From: a bacterium
GTDB lineage: Bacteria; Bacteroidota; Ignavibacteria; Kapaibacteriales; UBA2268
Length of the DNA: 64,000 nt
Direction of reading: 5' to 3'
Assembly: GCA_024711295.1 (NCBI GenBank)
Contig: JANJTB010000006.1
Coordinates: 226,348-290,347, forward strand
Positions 48,853 to 58,000 of the stretch are shown here, piece by piece. The first letter of the stretch is position 1. The number at the start of each line of letters is the position of its first letter. The notes under the pieces are model-generated. The model saw only the letters and a program-made list of their open reading frames with translations, searched no databases and was not told the DNA's origin. Position numbers and translations under genes: made by a program.

Positions 48853-49767
48853 ATGGCTGACGATAGAAATCTTAAAGAGCAACCCATAATTATCAAAAAG
48901 GTAAAGAAGGGTGGAGGACATGGACATCACGGAGGTGCCTGGAAAGTAGCCTACGCTGATTTTGTTACAGCTATGATGGCTTTCTTTATTGTTATGTGGA
49001 TACTTGCATCAAGTGAAGAAGTTAAACAGGCGGTTGCGGATTATTTTAACAATCCAACAGAATACAGCATTTTTACAGGTCAACGAAAAACTGGCTCAAT
49101 ACCTGTTGATTTGGACTTAGCCGATCCTAAAACTGGCCGGAAAATTGACAGCAAATCTGATTATGTTATTAAGTTTGATAAAGAAACAACTGATACTTTG
49201 TTTAGCAGATTGATGCAAAAAGCTGCTAACGATAGTACTGAGGCAGCTAAGAGGGTCGAAAATGTTGCTCAGGATATTAACTCAATGATTAACAATATCA
49301 AAATGCAACAACCTAATCTTAAAGAGTTGTTGGCTTCTATAAGTATTGAAATGACAAACGAAGGGCTCAGAATTGAGCTTTTAGAAAAAACTGATAATTC
49401 CTTCTTTGAAGTAGGAAGCTCCAAATTAAGTAAACCAGCAATAGATATTCTCAAAACACTTGCTGCCGAAATCGGCAAACTCCCTAACTATGTCGAGCTT
49501 GAAGGACATACCGATGCGAGAGGATATAAATCCAATAACGGATATACAAACTGGGATTTATCAGCTGATAGGGCTAATTCAGCTCGTAGAATTTTACAAA
49601 CTTTTGGCTTTTGGGATGGTCAGCTTACAAAAGTAACCGGCTATGCAGATCAGAATCTGAAAAATCCTGACAATCCATTTGATATGGTTAATCGCAGGAT
49701 TAGTATTTTGGTAAAACATATTGGAGTTAATCAATTTCTTCCTCAGGAAAAAGGTGATATACAATGA
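48853..49767 (+). CDS. motB: flagellar motor stator protein MotB
   Basis: A 304-residue protein. The N-terminus is Gly/His rich (KKGGGHGHHGGAWK), followed by the single membrane helix with the ion-binding Asp36 in AYADFVTAMMAFFIVMW. The C-terminal OmpA-like peptidoglycan-binding domain has VELEGHTDARGY, WDLSADRANSARRIL and NRRISILV. It anchors the stator to the cell wall. The acidic residue and following YADFVTAMMAFF block are as in functional stators. Its last four bases overlap the next gene's ATG. Confidence 0.95.
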   Translation: MADDRNLKEQPIIIKKVKKGGGHGHHGGAWKVAYADFVTAMMAFFIVMWILASSEEVKQAVADYFNNPTEYSIFTGQRKTGSIPVDLDLADPKTGRKIDSKSDYVIKFDKETTDTLFSRLMQKAANDSTEAAKRVENVAQDINSMINNIKMQQPNLKELLASISIEMTNEGLRIELLEKTDNSFFEVGSSKLSKPAIDILKTLAAEIGKLPNYVELEGHTDARGYKSNNGYTNWDLSADRANSARRILQTFGFWDGQLTKVTGYADQNLKNPDNPFDMVNRRISILVKHIGVNQFLPQEKGDIQ

Positions 49768-50960
49768 CAGATTTTAAGATTCTTGCTGTTGATGATGAAG
49801 TGTCATTTCTGATGATGCTTGTTAAAGTAATTGAGAAGCACTTCCCTGATTTTAAAATTTTATCTGCAAAAAATGGACAGGATGCTTGGAAAATTATTAC
49901 TACAGAAAATCCACAGATTATCATTTCCGACCTTAACATGCCTGGCTACAATGGGCTTGAACTCCTCAATTTGGTTAGAAACGAAAAGAAACATAAAGAC
50001 TCTTATTTTATAGTTGTTACAGCGAATGATGACGAGATTAGAAGAGTCCAACTGATGGATTTATCAGTGGATGATTATCTGACCAAACCGGTAGCAGAAG
50101 AGAAAATTGTAGCAAGGGTTAAGTCAGCTAAACGTGTTGTGATAATGCAATCACAAGTGATTGAGGAAAACAAATTGCTACTTCAGCTTGCAGAACAACT
50201 GGAAAATGAAATTCAGGATATGATAAGGCTTTCTGTCAAGTTTTTAGAAGCCAGAATACCATCTTATACAGAAACATTAAAAAAGGTTGCTGAGGCTTCT
50301 GTATGGATTGCTAAATCTTATGGAGATTTTGATTCTGACCACATCAGAAATATCGAAATTTCTGCGTATTTATCACAAGCAGGAAGGGTTTACCTTAGCG
50401 ATGAATTAGTGAAAAAACCTGTAATGGAATCAGGACGACCAACAAATGAATATATGCATCAGGTTCCTAAGCTGGGTAAAGACATTTTGTCAACAGTTAG
50501 AAGGTTCAGTGAAGTTGGGAAAATAATTTTCCATATTTATGAAAACTTTGATGGAAGTGGTATTCCTGACAGGTTAAAAAGTTGGCAAATTCCTTTCGAG
50601 TCAAGAATCTTAAGAGTAGCACTTGACTATTACGAGTTGAAATTACTATATGCCAAAACTCCCAGAGAGGCAATTGAAATTATCAAATCTGAAGCTCAAA
50701 GACTTTACGACCACAGAGTTACTGTTTTGATGGAGCAGTTTATGTACTCAAACGAAAAATCTGAAAAAATTGAAAATGAGATAGCTCTTAACATAACAGA
50801 ACTCAAGGATGCTATGAAAATTACTCGTGATATTTATACCGAAAAAGGCTTGAAATTGTTGCCTGCAGGAGCTGTATTATCATCGGGAATAATCAGGAAA
50901 ATTCTGCTTCACAATACAACAGATCCCATACTAGGTAATATTTACGTAAAAAGGTATTGA
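49764..50960 (+). CDS. response regulator with degenerate HD-GYP output domain
   Basis: A 398-residue protein. The receiver domain (1-125) has AVDDEVSFL, phospho-acceptor Asp56 in IIISDLNMPGYNG, and DDYLTKPVAEEK. A helical linker follows. Residues about 180-340 align with HD-GYP phosphodiesterases, with FDGSGIPDRLKSWQIPFESRILRVA near 262-287 in place of WDGxGYP. The catalytic His-Asp pair is replaced by Ser204-Gln205 (AYLSQAGRVYL), so c-di-GMP hydrolysis is not expected. The C-terminal ELKDAMKITRDIY and LLPAGAVLSSG form a domain often seen after HD-GYP. ATGA overlap with motB suggests a role in controlling the stator. Confidence 0.82.
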   Translation: MTDFKILAVDDEVSFLMMLVKVIEKHFPDFKILSAKNGQDAWKIITTENPQIIISDLNMPGYNGLELLNLVRNEKKHKDSYFIVVTANDDEIRRVQLMDLSVDDYLTKPVAEEKIVARVKSAKRVVIMQSQVIEENKLLLQLAEQLENEIQDMIRLSVKFLEARIPSYTETLKKVAEASVWIAKSYGDFDSDHIRNIEISAYLSQAGRVYLSDELVKKPVMESGRPTNEYMHQVPKLGKDILSTVRRFSEVGKIIFHIYENFDGSGIPDRLKSWQIPFESRILRVALDYYELKLLYAKTPREAIEIIKSEAQRLYDHRVTVLMEQFMYSNEKSEKIENEIALNITELKDAMKITRDIYTEKGLKLLPAGAVLSSGIIRKILLHNTTDPILGNIYVKRY

Positions 50961-50968
50961 AATAAAAA

Positions 50969-51001
50969 AATGGGTTCATTACAAATGAACCCATTTTTTC
51001 T
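50969..51001. terminator. bidirectional terminator between regulator and EF-G-like gene
   Basis: ATGGGTTCAT (50970-50979) pairs perfectly with ATGAACCCAT (50985-50994), with A and T runs on either side. Confidence 0.87.
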
Positions 51002-51019
51002 TTTTGCAAAATCGACTTA

Positions 51020-53149
51020 TTATTCGTCTTCGTGTTGAGTTTTCTTGTAGTTTTCGATAAGTTCTATCTGAACGTTAGGTGGAACTGCCTGATATTCAGC
51101 AAATTCTGAGGAATAAGTAGCTCGCGCCTGAGTCATTGAACGCAACCCCTGAGAGTATTTATCAAGCTCGGCAAGTGGCATCCTGGCTTTTATTTTCTGA
51201 TACTTACCTTCTGAATCAATACCTAAGATTACACCTCTGCGAGATGGAAGGTCACTCATTACATCACCTACAAACTCTTCCGGAACTTTAATTTCAACAT
51301 TATAAATTGGTTCAAGAATCTTTGGACTTGCCTGGGTAAAATTATCTTTGAATACCATCATACCTGCTGTTTTAAATGCTGCTTCGTTCGAGTCAACTGG
51401 GTGCATCTTACCATCATATACAGTTACACGAATATCACGTACGTATGAACCAGTCAAAGGACCAACCTGCATTTTTTCCATTACACCTTTCAAAATAGCA
51501 GGTAGGAATCTTTGGTCAATTACACCACCAACAATGCAATTCACATACATTAACTTGCCGCCCCATTCAAGGTCTGTTAACTCTTTTCCTCTTACATTGA
51601 GTCCTTCAGGGTCAGGCATACCATCATAATAAGGTTCAATCATCATGTGTACTTCAGCAAACTGACCAGCACCTCCGGATTGTTTCTTATGTCTGTAACT
51701 GCCCTGAACTTTCTTCTGAATTGTTTCCCTGTAAGGTACTCTTGGTTCTATGAATTCAGTTTCAACTTTGTATCTATGCTCTAATCTCCATTTTATTGTG
51801 CTTAGATGCAATTCACCCTGAGCAAATACTATGGTTTGTCGAAGCTCTTGAGAATGTTCGATCACAATTGTAGGATCTTCGATATGCAATGCATGTAATC
51901 CCATACCAACTTTTTCTTCTTCACCACGAGTTTTAGGAACAATTGCTGTTCTGACTTTTGATGTCGGATATTCAATTTCCTCGAATCGAACATTGAATCC
52001 CTTTTCGTGTAATGTATCTGATATATGAGTATTTTTCAATTTTACTGTTGCACCTATATCACCTGCAAGAAGCTCAGTGATCTCTTCTCTCTTCTTGCCT
52101 GATACAGTATAAACACCACCAAATCTTTCTGAAGCGCCCCTCGATTCAATAATTAAATCCATTCCTGAGTGTAGTTTACCGGATTTAACCTTGAAATAAG
52201 TCATGTCGCCGAGTTTGGGGTCAGAAAACATTTTAAAGATAAATAAAGAAACTTTACTGGATGTATCGCAATCAACCTTAACACTTCCTTCTGCAACAGG
52301 CATAGGCATTTCATTCGGTGATGGACAATAGTTAACAACAAAGTCCAAAACACTTGAAATACCCGCTAAATTTTTTCCTGAAGTACAGAATAAAGGAATT
52401 ATATCTCTTGAGGTGAATGCTGATTTTAATCCTTTCAAAATTTGTTCGTCAGTTAAAGTGCCTTCCTCAAAATATATGCTCATCAAATCTTCATCGGTTT
52501 CAGCAATTGATTCAATAAACTGATTTCTGAGATTTTCGGCATTTGATAATTCAGATGCAGGAATATCAGAAATGTCTGCTTTTGGTGAATTGTTGAAAGT
52601 TAATAATTTCATGGAGAGAATATCAACAATTTTATTAAATCCATTTCCGGGATTCAAAGGATATTGAAATGCAGTAACTTTATTACCATACTGAGACTTC
52701 AAATCCTGTAAAATTGTATCAAATTTACTTTGATCGTTGTCTAATTTATTTACTACAAAAAATACCGGTTTGTTGAGCTTTGCAGCATAAGTCAATCCAT
52801 TCTCTGTTCCTACTTCAATACCGTTAGATGAATTTATTACTACCATAGTAGTGTCTGCCACGTAGACAGGTGCGATCATCTCGCCAATGTAATCATCGTA
52901 TCCCGGTGTGTCAATTATATTAATTTTTTTATCGGCATATTCTGCATAAACTAATGAACTAAATACTGAACAATTTCTTTCATGTTCAAGTTCGTTATAG
53001 TCTGATACAGTATTATTGTCTTCGATAGTGCCCACCCTGCTGATGGCTCCACTACCAAACAAAATCGCCTCGATCAAAGAAGTCTTGCCTGAGCCTGCAT
53101 GCCCAACAACAGCAAGATTTCTGATACTCCGTGTTTCATACACTTTCAT
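51020..53149 (-). CDS. elongation factor G-like translational GTPase (EF-G2 type)
   Basis: A 709-residue protein with the five EF-G domains. The GTPase domain has G1 VVGHAGSGKTSL, G3 IDTPGYDDYIGEM and G4 VNKLD. Canonical EF-G has His where this has Tyr in G3 (DTPGH to DTPGY) and ERGIT where this has ERNCS, both marks of the EF-G2/FusA2 subgroup. Later blocks include GELHLSTIKWRLEHR and the domain IV loop with HKKQSGGAGQFAEV. Such paralogues bind ribosomes but may lack normal translocation GTPase turnover. I use ATG 53149, preceded by GGAG six bases upstream; a TTG at 53161 is unlikely. Confidence 0.88.
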   Translation of the reverse strand: MKVYETRSIRNLAVVGHAGSGKTSLIEAILFGSGAISRVGTIEDNNTVSDYNELEHERNCSVFSSLVYAEYADKKINIIDTPGYDDYIGEMIAPVYVADTTMVVINSSNGIEVGTENGLTYAAKLNKPVFFVVNKLDNDQSKFDTILQDLKSQYGNKVTAFQYPLNPGNGFNKIVDILSMKLLTFNNSPKADISDIPASELSNAENLRNQFIESIAETDEDLMSIYFEEGTLTDEQILKGLKSAFTSRDIIPLFCTSGKNLAGISSVLDFVVNYCPSPNEMPMPVAEGSVKVDCDTSSKVSLFIFKMFSDPKLGDMTYFKVKSGKLHSGMDLIIESRGASERFGGVYTVSGKKREEITELLAGDIGATVKLKNTHISDTLHEKGFNVRFEEIEYPTSKVRTAIVPKTRGEEEKVGMGLHALHIEDPTIVIEHSQELRQTIVFAQGELHLSTIKWRLEHRYKVETEFIEPRVPYRETIQKKVQGSYRHKKQSGGAGQFAEVHMMIEPYYDGMPDPEGLNVRGKELTDLEWGGKLMYVNCIVGGVIDQRFLPAILKGVMEKMQVGPLTGSYVRDIRVTVYDGKMHPVDSNEAAFKTAGMMVFKDNFTQASPKILEPIYNVEIKVPEEFVGDVMSDLPSRRGVILGIDSEGKYQKIKARMPLAELDKYSQGLRSMTQARATYSSEFAEYQAVPPNVQIELIENYKKTQHEDE

Positions 53150-53289
53150 AAAAAACTCCAAATTAAAACTATTTTTTTTAAATTAGCATCAAAACAAACT
53201 TCAAATTATGTAATTATTATGAATTATTAAAATTATTTTTAAAATTTCGTAAAATTATTGCGTCTTTTATAAATTTTATTGGAAAAGCA

Positions 53290-54561
53290 ATGAGTTTCGA
53301 GCTAAATAAATATGTTAATATAAATAGAAGAAAACTTAGAAACGGATTAGATGTAGTAATACTCTATAACCCCAAAGCACCAATAGTTAGTATGAATTTA
53401 TCCTACAAAGTGGGTTCTAAAGATGAAAAATATGGCAGGAGGGGTTTTGCCCATTTATTTGAGCATCTAATGTTCGAAGGCTCGCAGCATGTTCCAAAAG
53501 GCGAATTTGATAAGATATGTTCTTCTGCCGGTGGAACAAATAATGCATATACAACCTACGATTATACGGCATACACTATGACTATCCCATCGCACCAGCT
53601 TGAGCTTGCCTTGTGGTTGGAATCAGACAGAATGTTTTTTTCAGATATTTCAATTAATGCTCTTGAAACACAAAAGAAGGTTGTAACAGAAGAGATTTTG
53701 CAAACAGTTGAAAATCAACCCTATGGACGATGGAGGGAATACCTTGCTTCGAATGCATACTCCGAAAAGTCTTCGTACTCCTGGGAAGTGCATGGCTCAA
53801 AGGATGATGTTGCTAGTAGTTCTCTTGAAGATGTTAATGACTTTTTTAGAACTTTTTACAACCCTGCAAACGCTTGTTTGGTTCTTGCAGGTGATTGCAA
53901 ACCTCAGTCCACATTCGATTTGGTAGAAAAGTACTTTGGTTTCGATGGTAAAAACAACAGCATAATAAGAAATAATTTTTTGCCTGAATACAAATTATTT
54001 GGACAGAACATTACTACTTTTGATAATGTTCCACTGGCAGCATCATTTATATCGTTTCATTGTGAAGATTTTTTATCTGAGAAATTGTATTCAGCAGATG
54101 TATTGAGCTATATAGTAGGTACCGGTAAGAGTTCCGAATTGTACAAAAATCTAGTTTACGACAAACAAATAGCTTCACAGGTTGGTGCTTTCGTGGATAA
54201 ACGCGAACACACATCTTTACTTACTTTTTATGCTGTAGCAAATTCACCTGAAGTCAACGCCGATGTTTTGTATTATGAAATCAAAGCTGAATTAAACAAA
54301 ATTAAGGATGGCTCTATCGAATTTGAATTATTGGAGAAATCCAAAAACCAGTTACTGTCGCAAATGGCAAATGAAATACAATATTCTTCCGGGCTTGCTG
54401 ATATGATTGGAAATTTTACTTTGTTTTGGGATAATCCTGATTTAATTTTCTCAGTATTAGATAAATATAATCAGGTTGAAAATAGTTCAATAATTGCTCT
54501 TGCTAATGAGTACCTGAATTTCGATAAAGCTATCAGGGTTGACGTTTTAGCAAAAGGGTAA
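53290..54561 (+). CDS. M16-family zinc metallopeptidase
   Basis: A 423-residue insulinase-type peptidase. The inverted zinc motif is His55-LFE-His59 in FAHLFEHLMFEG, with the downstream glutamate in KKVVTEEILQTVEN near residue 126. The second, inactive half-domain occupies about residues 210-423. No signal peptide is evident. These proteases cleave small peptides; the substrate is unknown. The PAP2 gene follows after four bases. Confidence 0.9.
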   Translation: MSFELNKYVNINRRKLRNGLDVVILYNPKAPIVSMNLSYKVGSKDEKYGRRGFAHLFEHLMFEGSQHVPKGEFDKICSSAGGTNNAYTTYDYTAYTMTIPSHQLELALWLESDRMFFSDISINALETQKKVVTEEILQTVENQPYGRWREYLASNAYSEKSSYSWEVHGSKDDVASSSLEDVNDFFRTFYNPANACLVLAGDCKPQSTFDLVEKYFGFDGKNNSIIRNNFLPEYKLFGQNITTFDNVPLAASFISFHCEDFLSEKLYSADVLSYIVGTGKSSELYKNLVYDKQIASQVGAFVDKREHTSLLTFYAVANSPEVNADVLYYEIKAELNKIKDGSIEFELLEKSKNQLLSQMANEIQYSSGLADMIGNFTLFWDNPDLIFSVLDKYNQVENSSIIALANEYLNFDKAIRVDVLAKG

Positions 54562-54565
54562 GATT

Positions 54566-55357
54566 ATGAATAAAATGAGATTTATTATATTTGTTATTAT
54601 CATTGAAATAATAACTACTAATTTAATCTATGCTCAAGTGTATGTTAGTAATGAAGATACACGATCTACCATGGTAACTGCCGGAGTTGTATTGGGATTA
54701 GCATATTCAGTCCGAAGCTCTGATTTCGAACCTTTGACAGAAACAAGCATAAATGGATTGATGAATAAGCAGTTGCTTCAGATTAATCAATTTGCTGTTA
54801 ATAACTTCAACGATGATTTAGCACTTGTAAGTGATGTTTTGCTTGCTTTATCAATCTCGATCTCTGCTCTTCAAGTATTCGACGGTCGGGTAAAGGATGA
54901 ATGGACTACTTACGGTATGATGCTTTTAGAAACAGGAGCAATAAGTGGTGGCCTTACAACTATTGCAAAAGGTATAGTTCGTGATGCTCGTCCCTATGTT
55001 TATTCACCTGATGCACCTTTAGAATTCAAGCAGACAATTGATGCTCGGCAGTCTTTTTTTTCAGGGCATGCCTGTTTATCTTTTGCTGCAATGACACTTT
55101 TTGCTGAGACGTATTCAAATTATTACCCTGATAATTCCAATCATAATCTGATTTGGCTCGGTGCTATGAGCTTGGCATCCACAACTTCAATTCTGAGAGT
55201 TTTATCTGGCAGACACTTTCCTATTGACATATTGGTAGGTGCTGCAATCGGTTTTACAGCAGGGAAATTAATTCCACATATACACGAGAATAGTAATCAA
55301 AATAAAATACCCGACTTTAGAATTAATCGGGTATTGAATGTTAGTTTGAAATTCTAA
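54566..55357 (+). CDS. PAP2-family lipid phosphatase, exported
   Basis: A 263-residue protein with an N-terminal hydrophobic signal (FIIFVIIIEIITTNLIYA). The three phosphatase motifs are present: KGIVRDARPY, FFSGHACLS with the catalytic His, and RVLSGRHFPIDI. Hydrophobic segments lie near residues 30-50, 90-110 and 215-235. It probably dephosphorylates undecaprenyl pyrophosphate or a phospholipid on the periplasmic side. It is coupled closely to the M16 gene. Its last 60 bases contain a hairpin usable as a terminator by the convergent rlpA gene. Confidence 0.88.
   Translation: MNKMRFIIFVIIIEIITTNLIYAQVYVSNEDTRSTMVTAGVVLGLAYSVRSSDFEPLTETSINGLMNKQLLQINQFAVNNFNDDLALVSDVLLALSISISALQVFDGRVKDEWTTYGMMLLETGAISGGLTTIAKGIVRDARPYVYSPDAPLEFKQTIDARQSFFSGHACLSFAAMTLFAETYSNYYPDNSNHNLIWLGAMSLASTTSILRVLSGRHFPIDILVGAAIGFTAGKLIPHIHENSNQNKIPDFRINRVLNVSLKF
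55298..55334 (-). terminator. rlpA terminator embedded in the PAP2 coding end
   Basis: On the minus strand, ATACCCGA (55334-55327) and TCGGGTAT (55314-55307) form an eight-base stem with a 12-base loop, followed by TTTTATTTTG. On the plus strand no T run follows. It lies 27 bases past the rlpA stop, inside the convergent PAP2 gene. Confidence 0.6.
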
Positions 55358-55360
55358 AAA

Positions 55361-56155
55361 TTACTCGTTAATGTAAACTTTTTCTGCCATCATTACAGGA
55401 ATTTTGGGTTGAGAAACAGGTTTCCATACAGCAATATGAAACTGTTCATTGTCATCATCGTCCGAACTGCCATAAGAAATTTCATTTAGTGCAATGAAAG
55501 TATGTGCAGGGTCAATGATGCCTTCTTGTGTCCACTTAATATAGTGTTCGAGTGCATTATTAAAATCATCAAATGTTGATTTAATCAAGAAATTTTCTTG
55601 GGGCAATACTATTGGCTTTTGTTCGGTAGAATAGCAAATAAAATAATCTTGTTTACTGTCCTCAGGTATCTCATATTTACCTGGTACAAAGCCTTCAATT
55701 TTAATTTTTGCCAACCCTAGTGCATCAATTTCTGATGCAGATTTTTGAGATAAGTCAATTATCCTTTTTCTTATGAAAGGTCCTCTATCATTGATTCTTA
55801 CCAAAATTGACTTATTATTTTCAGTATTTGTTATGCGTAAGATAGTACCAAATGGCAGATTCCTATGTGCAGCTGTATAACTGTGCATATTATATCTTTC
55901 GCCGCTTGCTGTTTTACGGTTATGGAACTTTTTGCCGTAATGTGATGAAGTGCCTTCTGTCTCAAAAATTTCTTCGTTTATTTCAGCTAATTCATTTATT
56001 TTTTTTAATATATCAATGCTGTAATTAGTGTTTGCATTTGACTTTTCTGTCGAAATTTCCTGTGCTATGGCTGATATAGTTAATATTACAAATGCGATTG
56101 ATGTTATTACAATAACAAAAGTTAAAAATAGTTTTTTATAGTTTAATAAAACCAT
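55361..56155 (-). CDS. rlpA: RlpA-family septal-ring protein / lytic transglycosylase
   Basis: A 264-residue protein with an N-terminal membrane segment (LFLTFVIVITSIAFVIL). The double-psi beta-barrel spans about residues 70-160, with GTSSHYGKKFHNRKTASGE, AAHRNLPFGTILRI and the catalytic-type motif NDRGPFIRKRIIDLS. RlpA enzymes cleave naked glycan strands at the septum. The C-terminal 90 residues have no SPOR domain and match nothing I know. I use ATG 56155; the alternative at 56188 is a TTG. Confidence 0.85.
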   Translation of the reverse strand: MVLLNYKKLFLTFVIVITSIAFVILTISAIAQEISTEKSNANTNYSIDILKKINELAEINEEIFETEGTSSHYGKKFHNRKTASGERYNMHSYTAAHRNLPFGTILRITNTENNKSILVRINDRGPFIRKRIIDLSQKSASEIDALGLAKIKIEGFVPGKYEIPEDSKQDYFICYSTEQKPIVLPQENFLIKSTFDDFNNALEHYIKWTQEGIIDPAHTFIALNEISYGSSDDDDNEQFHIAVWKPVSQPKIPVMMAEKVYINE

Positions 56156-56324
56156 CAGGAGATAAACTCCCCATTGTTGAACATACAAAATAGTAAATAA
56201 TAGTCTTCAAAATCCCCCTTAAATTTAATTGTTCTTTATGCTGCAATAAGTTACAAAATAAATAAACGTTATCATATTTATATTATTTTATTTAGCTACT
56301 TAATAAATTATTTATTAATCTTAT

Positions 56325-57545
56325 TTATTCTTTTAATATGTGAATAATTCTGTCTAAATCACCATCAATCTTACTGCCGTGACTGATACCGAAAATTTTA
56401 CATAGTAAAGGATAAATATCTAAATTATTAAGTGTTCCAACATTGTAATTTGTTTTGAATGAAGGACCTCTTGCTAAAAATATTCCATGCATATCAATCT
56501 CTTCGTTATCAAAACCGTGAGTTGCTACATACTTTCCGTCCCATTTACGACCATCAGTTATATGCCATCCAATCTCAGGAACTATAACAATGTCGCCAAT
56601 AAATGGATGATTGCCATAATTAAATCTTTTTGGAAAATCCTGCTTTTTGAAGACTCTATACCTGCTTTTATTCATATTCAATTTACTGTAAATTTCATTG
56701 ACTTTAGATTTGTCCTTCAAAAAAATCCATCCTAATGAGCTGTGATTAACAATACTGACATTATTCGTATCGCTATCAAGTATTTTCTTTATATTAATTG
56801 CTGTATGTTCAAAAATATCTGTCATTCCATGATCTGAAATAACAATTAAGTTGACCTTATCTTGAATTTTTAAAGAAATTAGTCCACTGTCAAGCATTCT
56901 AATCATGCTGTCAACTCTCGAGATACCTTGATTTAATTCCTTAGAATTAGTGCCGAATCTATGCGCTTTTGAATCCGTTTCATCAAAATAAAGTGAAATA
57001 AATCTCGGATTTAGCGAATCCGGCAATTTTAACCAATCCAAAACTCCTTTTACCCTTGTTTCATAGTCTAATGTGTGCTCGTATGAATGATAATAATCTG
57101 GTCTCCTGTACTCAAGATTCATTTCAGATCCTGGCCAAAAATATGAAGCTGTTTTGATGTTGTTTCTTTTTGCGGTCTCCCAAAAAGCTTCACCTCTATA
57201 CCAATAAGCATTCTCAACATTTGGTTTTTTTAGCGAAAAACTATCTTTGTTGAATGGGTTATGAAAATTATTCGCAATAATACCGTGATGCTCCGGATAC
57301 AAGCCGGTAATTATAGAATAATGATTTGGAAATGTCATACTCGGGAATTGTGGTTTCAAACTTTTTGCTTTTACGCCTTTTAATGCAATCTCAGTTAAAT
57401 AAGGAGAAACACCTCTTTCTAAATAATCCCAGCGAAATCCATCCAATGAAACCAATATAACTATAGGTCTATCAGATGAAAAAGATGTAAATAATGATAA
57501 TAAAAAAATTAGGGCAAATTTAATAAACACTTGAAAGATTTTCAT
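56325..57545 (-). CDS. nucleotide pyrophosphatase/phosphodiesterase-like protein (ENPP type)
   Basis: A 406-residue alkaline-phosphatase-superfamily enzyme with a signal peptide (KIFQVFIKFALIFLLSLF). The metal site starts with LVSLDGFRWDYL, and the nucleophile Thr lies in FPSMTFPNHYSIITGLYP, followed by HHGI. Further metal ligands are in YFDETDSKAHRFG and VISDHGMTDIF, with the last His near ATHGFDNEEIDMHGIF. It matches the eukaryote-like ENPP group found in Bacteroidota, which hydrolyses nucleotide or lipid phosphodiesters outside the cytoplasm. ATG 57569 would add eight residues. Confidence 0.88.
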   Translation of the reverse strand: MKIFQVFIKFALIFLLSLFTSFSSDRPIVILVSLDGFRWDYLERGVSPYLTEIALKGVKAKSLKPQFPSMTFPNHYSIITGLYPEHHGIIANNFHNPFNKDSFSLKKPNVENAYWYRGEAFWETAKRNNIKTASYFWPGSEMNLEYRRPDYYHSYEHTLDYETRVKGVLDWLKLPDSLNPRFISLYFDETDSKAHRFGTNSKELNQGISRVDSMIRMLDSGLISLKIQDKVNLIVISDHGMTDIFEHTAINIKKILDSDTNNVSIVNHSSLGWIFLKDKSKVNEIYSKLNMNKSRYRVFKKQDFPKRFNYGNHPFIGDIVIVPEIGWHITDGRKWDGKYVATHGFDNEEIDMHGIFLARGPSFKTNYNVGTLNNLDIYPLLCKIFGISHGSKIDGDLDRIIHILKE

Positions 57546-57666
57546 ACTGACAAATTTAATTTTCAACATTGCTATATTTTTACAAAAATAATATATTAAT
57601 TTAACAGCAGTGTTAAATTTAAGTTAATTTAGAAAAAAACTAATAGAATAAAAAAAAATGCCGATT

Positions 57667-57700
57667 TTGTCATATATAAGAGAATTTTAACTTATATTTG
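57667..57700 (+). promoter_or_regulatory. Bacteroidota-type promoter directly abutting a start codon
   Basis: TTG (57667-57669), 23 bases, then TATATTTG (57693-57700). The ATG at 57704 is only three bases further, so the transcript would begin at or within a few bases of the start codon. Confidence 0.5.
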
Positions 57701-57703
57701 TTT

Positions 57704-58000
57704 ATGAGTAAACTTGAACATCTTAAACTTGACAGTTTATTAAAGAAAAAGGAAGCAGTTAAACCAAGAACTTACCTTGACGAACTTGCTTCACTTAATC
57801 TATTGGATGATTATGTCGAGAATTATTTTGGTAAAAAACTTGAAAAAGATGAAGATTTTAAGCAACGGGTGTTTGAATCGTATTATACCCACTCAAATGA
57901 CACAAATGAAAATTTAGAGCTGTATTATTTGGAAGAAATTTGTAGAAGTTTAAGTTATTTTATTGAGTACACAAAAGCATGTCGGATACCAGAGCGCTAA
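57704..58000 (+). CDS. small protein of unknown function, first of a pair
   Basis: A 98-residue acidic, helical-looking protein (MSKLEHLKLDSLLKKKEA, then DELASLNLLDDYVENYFGKKLEKDE split by a turn). I do not recognise a family, and there is no signal peptide or membrane segment. It overlaps the coiled-coil gene by 22 bases, so the two proteins are probably made together. I use ATG 57704; TTG 57698 lies inside the -7 promoter element. The pairing is the only functional hint. Confidence 0.65.
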   Translation: MSKLEHLKLDSLLKKKEAVKPRTYLDELASLNLLDDYVENYFGKKLEKDEDFKQRVFESYYTHSNDTNENLELYYLEEICRSLSYFIEYTKACRIPER

